From Candidatus Rokuibacteriota bacterium (lineage in GTDB: Bacteria; Methylomirabilota; Methylomirabilia; Rokubacteriales; CSP1-6): DNA of 46,776 bases. Shown in pieces: positions 43,546-46,776 of this stretch (the first letter of the stretch is position 1; each line of letters starts with the position of its first letter). The translations under genes were made by a program, and so were the position numbers. The DNA is taken from NCBI GenBank assembly GCA_016184365.1, contig JACPCW010000093.1, forward strand, positions 1 through 46,776, written 5' to 3'. The notes under the pieces were generated by a model. The model saw nothing but the letters and a program-made list of their open reading frames with translations. It had not been told where the DNA came from and ran no database searches.

Positions 43546-44748
43546 TTGAGCGCACTCCCGCCCGACCTGATGCCGGAGCCGGCGCCGCCCGGCAAGCCGC
43601 CGGCGTGGCAGGACCCGCGCGTGCGCGCGCTCGTGTTCCAGGCGCTCGCCATCGCCGCCGCGCTGGGCGTCGTCGCGTTCATCTTCACCAACACCATGGC
43701 CAACCTGCGACGGCAGGGCATCGCCTCCGGCTTCGACTTCTTCGGGACCACGGCCGGCTTCGGCGTCTCCATGAGCCTCATCGAGTACGCCGAGCACCAC
43801 ACCTACTTCCGGGCGTTCCTCGTCGGCCTGCTGAACACCATGCTCGTGTCGGCGATCGGCATCGTCCTGGCGACGTTCCTCGGGTTCACGCTCGGCATCA
43901 TGCGGCTGTCCCGGAACTGGCTGGTCGCCAAGCTTGCCGCCGCCTACGTCGAGATCGTCCGCAACCTGCCGCTGCTGCTGCAGATCTTCGTCTGGTACTT
44001 CGGCATCCTGCGACAGCTCCCCGGGCCGCGCCAGAGCGTGTCGGTCCTCGACGCCGTCTTCCTCAACAACCGCGGACTGTTTTCGCCCGAGCCGGTGCTC
44101 AAGCCGGGGTTCACGGCGATCCCGATCGCCGTGGCGGTGGCGCTGGTCGCGGTCTTCGCGCTGGCGCGCTGGGCGCGGCAGCGTCGTGAGCAAACCGGCC
44201 AGCACTTCCACACCTTCTACGTGTCGCTCGCGATCCTCGTCGGCGTGCCGTTCGCGGCGGCGGCGGCCACGGGCTTTCCGCTCCGCTGGCAGTACCCGGA
44301 GCTCCAGGGCTTCAACTTCGTGGGCGGGATGGAGCTGATCCCGGAGTTGGTCGCGCTCGTGCTCGCGCTCTCGACCTACACCGCGGCGTTCATCGGCGAG
44401 ATCGTGCGCGCGGGGATTCTCGGCGTGAGCCGCGGCCAGCTGGAAGCCGCGCAGGCCGTCGGTCTCACCCGCGGGCAGACGCTGCGGCTCGTGATCGTCC
44501 CCCAGGCGCTCCGGATCATCGTCCCCCCGCTCACGAGCCAGTACCTGAATCTGACGAAGAATTCTTCGCTCGCCGCCGCGATCGCCTACCCGGATCTCGT
44601 GCTCATCTTCGCCGGCACCGTCCTCATGCAGACCGGGCAGGCGATCGAGGTCATCCTCGTCACCATGGCGGTCTATCTGACGTTCAGCCTGCTGATCTCG
44701 CTGTTCATGAACTGGTACAACCGGCGGATCGCGCTGGTGGAGCGCTAG
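43546..44748 (+). CDS. aapQ: General L-amino-acid ABC transporter permease (AapQ/BztB-like)
   Basis: A 400-residue permease, the expected AapQ length, with the large central insertion that distinguishes Aap/Bzt permeases from short His/Gln permeases. The N-terminal spans include [21 protein letters not shown] conserved [19 protein letters not shown] precedes a long variable section. The C-terminal EAA loop is [20 protein letters not shown], with [20 protein letters not shown]. It probably starts at TTG 43546 (MSALPPDL); ATG 43570 would trim eight residues. It forms a heterodimeric pore with the next gene. Confidence 0.93.
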   Translation: MSALPPDLMPEPAPPGKPPAWQDPRVRALVFQALAIAAALGVVAFIFTNTMANLRRQGIASGFDFFGTTAGFGVSMSLIEYAEHHTYFRAFLVGLLNTMLVSAIGIVLATFLGFTLGIMRLSRNWLVAKLAAAYVEIVRNLPLLLQIFVWYFGILRQLPGPRQSVSVLDAVFLNNRGLFSPEPVLKPGFTAIPIAVAVALVAVFALARWARQRREQTGQHFHTFYVSLAILVGVPFAAAAATGFPLRWQYPELQGFNFVGGMELIPELVALVLALSTYTAAFIGEIVRAGILGVSRGQLEAAQAVGLTRGQTLRLVIVPQALRIIVPPLTSQYLNLTKNSSLAAAIAYPDLVLIFAGTVLMQTGQAIEVILVTMAVYLTFSLLISLFMNWYNRRIALVER

Positions 44749-44751
44749 GAC

Positions 44752-46053
44752 GTGGCGAATCGTGTCCAGGTCGGCGCGCCGGGAACGTTGATTCTGAGGC
44801 CGCCGGCCACCGTGGGCGTGGCCGGCTGGGTGCGCCAGAACCTGTTCTCGTCACCGGCGAACGCGGTCCTGACGCTGGTGTCGCTCTGGGTGCTCTACGT
44901 CACGGTCCCGCCGCTCGTCCGCTGGGCGTTCATCGACGCCGACTGGGTGGGCAGCACGCGCGAGGCGTGCGACCGCGAGGGCGCGTGCTGGGTCTTCATC
45001 CGCGTGTGGTTCGACCGGCTCATGTACGGGTTCTACCCGGAGTCGGAGATCTGGCGCATCCACGTCGGCTACGGAATTCTCGCCGTGGCGGCGGTGCCCC
45101 TCTTCGTGCCACGGTTCCCGTGGAAACACTGGGTCGGGGTGTTCCTGCTCTTCGTCTACCCGGTCATCGCGTTCCACCTGTTCGTGGGCGGAACCTTCAC
45201 CGTCGACATCGTCGATCTCCTCGCCGGGCTCGCGCTCGCCGCGGGAACGGTGGCGCGATTCGCGCCGGCGCTGGCCGCCCGCCCGTGGTCGCCCCGCTGG
45301 CGCTCCATCTATCCGGCGTTCGCGGTCGTCGCGCTCGCATGGCTGCTGCTCGGCGGGCGCCTGGTCGGCGGACCGCTGCTGCCGGTCTCCGCCACCCTGT
45401 GGCCGCTGGTCGAGACGCGCCTGTGGGGCGGGCTCTTCCTCACGCTGGTGGTCGCCTCCGTCGGCATCGTCGGCTCGCTGCCCCTTGGCATCGTGCTGGC
45501 GCTCGGCCGGCGCTCCGAGCTGCCGGTGATCCGCGCGATCTGCGTCGCCTTCATCGAAGTCTGGCGCGGCGTGCCCCTGATCACCGTGCTGTTCATGGCC
45601 TCGAACATGTTCCCGCTGTTCATGCCGGAGGGCGTGAGCTTCGACAAGCTCCTGCGCGCGCTGCTCGGCGTGACGATCTTCGCGTCGGCGTACATGGCGG
45701 AGGTCGTCCGCGGCGGCCTGCAGGCGATCCCCAAGGGCCAGTACGAGGCGGCGCAGGCGCTCGGGCTCGGCTACTGGCGCACGATGGGCCTGATCGTGCT
45801 GCCGCAGGCCCTCCGCATCGTGATCCCGGGGATCGTCAACAACTTCATCGGCCTGTTCAAGGACACGACGCTCGTCCTGATCATCGGGCTCTTCGACTTC
45901 CTCGGCATGGCGCAGGCGGCGGCCAGCAACGCCCACTGGCTCGGCTTCGCGATCGAGGGGTACGTGTTCACGGCCTTCGGCTTCTGGATCTTCTGCTTCG
46001 GCATGTCGCGGTACAGCCAGCACCTGGAGCGCAAGCTCCACACCGGGCACTGA
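44752..46053 (+). CDS. aapM: General L-amino-acid ABC transporter permease (AapM/BztC-like)
   Basis: A 433-residue permease. A unique N-terminal half with several hydrophobic spans and a soluble segment ([18 protein letters not shown], residues about 62-80) precedes the standard permease core. The core has [20 protein letters not shown], the EAA loop [20 protein letters not shown] and [23 protein letters not shown] 44752 is three bases after aapQ. It pairs with AapQ as a heterodimer; the two Cys at about 71 and 78 may sit in the periplasm. Confidence 0.93.
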   Translation: MANRVQVGAPGTLILRPPATVGVAGWVRQNLFSSPANAVLTLVSLWVLYVTVPPLVRWAFIDADWVGSTREACDREGACWVFIRVWFDRLMYGFYPESEIWRIHVGYGILAVAAVPLFVPRFPWKHWVGVFLLFVYPVIAFHLFVGGTFTVDIVDLLAGLALAAGTVARFAPALAARPWSPRWRSIYPAFAVVALAWLLLGGRLVGGPLLPVSATLWPLVETRLWGGLFLTLVVASVGIVGSLPLGIVLALGRRSELPVIRAICVAFIEVWRGVPLITVLFMASNMFPLFMPEGVSFDKLLRALLGVTIFASAYMAEVVRGGLQAIPKGQYEAAQALGLGYWRTMGLIVLPQALRIVIPGIVNNFIGLFKDTTLVLIIGLFDFLGMAQAAASNAHWLGFAIEGYVFTAFGFWIFCFGMSRYSQHLERKLHTGH

Positions 46054-46070
46054 GAGTGGAGGACGGAGCC

Positions 46071-46776
<706 letters not shown>

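Overview
The window is one contiguous stretch of very GC-rich bacterial DNA (coding third positions almost always G or C), densely packed, with most neighbouring genes overlapping by 1-4 bases (ATGA, GTGA, TGATG). No rRNA, tRNA, transposase, phage or CRISPR feature is visible. A two-subunit class I fumarase, a mitochondrial-type aconitase, an LDH-like malate dehydrogenase, an Sdh complex with an actinobacterial Sdh1-like membrane anchor and many NitT/TauT-type ABC transporters suggest an uncultivated soil or subsurface lineage such as Candidatus Rokubacteria/Methylomirabilota or a deltaproteobacterial relative. That placement is inference from gene content only.

Layout. (1) 1-1184: the tail of a DNA methyltransferase and a convergent gene that may be its restriction partner, visibly lower in GC than the rest, followed by about 850 bases of repeat-bearing non-coding DNA. 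(2) 2036-5766: a tightly overlapping cluster of haloalkane dehalogenase, cupin, alpha/beta hydrolase, an SdhB-like iron-sulfur protein without its flavoprotein, and a creatininase-family protein. (3) 6000-18831: a TCA-cycle operon in the order aconitase, isocitrate dehydrogenase, malate dehydrogenase, a VOC-family protein, fumarase alpha and beta, Sdh anchor, SdhA, SdhB, SucC, SucD, Ndk. Together these convert citrate to isocitrate and 2-oxoglutarate, and succinyl-CoA to oxaloacetate. Citrate synthase and 2-oxoglutarate dehydrogenase are not in the window. (4) 18903-22026: a PH-like membrane protein, a convergent REC-PilZ-GAF-histidine kinase, and a glycine-zipper protein. (5) 22164-34139: a roughly 12 kb colinear unit with an ABC importer (two different permeases, one ATPase, one binding protein), a hydantoinase-like amidohydrolase, a leaderless binding-protein-like gene, an MmgE/PrpD protein, an ATZ/TRZ-type amidohydrolase and two D-aminoacylase-like enzymes. 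It looks like an uptake-and-hydrolysis pathway for a cyclic or N-acylated nitrogen compound of unknown identity. (6) 34165-37437: a PIN/Phd toxin-antitoxin pair, a second dihydropyrimidinase-like gene, two very small genes and a DUF488 gene. (7) 37500-41669: a benzoate-CoA-ligase-like enzyme with a complete NitT/TauT importer. (8) 41650-42327: a secreted protein with cysteine repeats. (9) 42439-46776: an Aap-type general amino-acid ABC importer, whose ATPase is cut by the window edge.

The most unusual feature is at gene junctions. At sucC/sucD (17326-17541) and at the hydantoinase/binding-protein junction (27002-27120), the start of the downstream gene is duplicated around a pair of strong hairpins. 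The inserted DNA is an open mini-frame that keeps the stop/start overlap on both sides, so translational coupling could be preserved. A related hairpin family (arms GGGGGCC/GGCCCCC, loop ATGTCGG or its complement) recurs at 19392-19455 and 30872-30898. In the last case it is translated as the C-terminal tail of an amidohydrolase and again ends in an ATGA overlap with the next gene. This looks like a small, mobile, coupling-preserving junction element.
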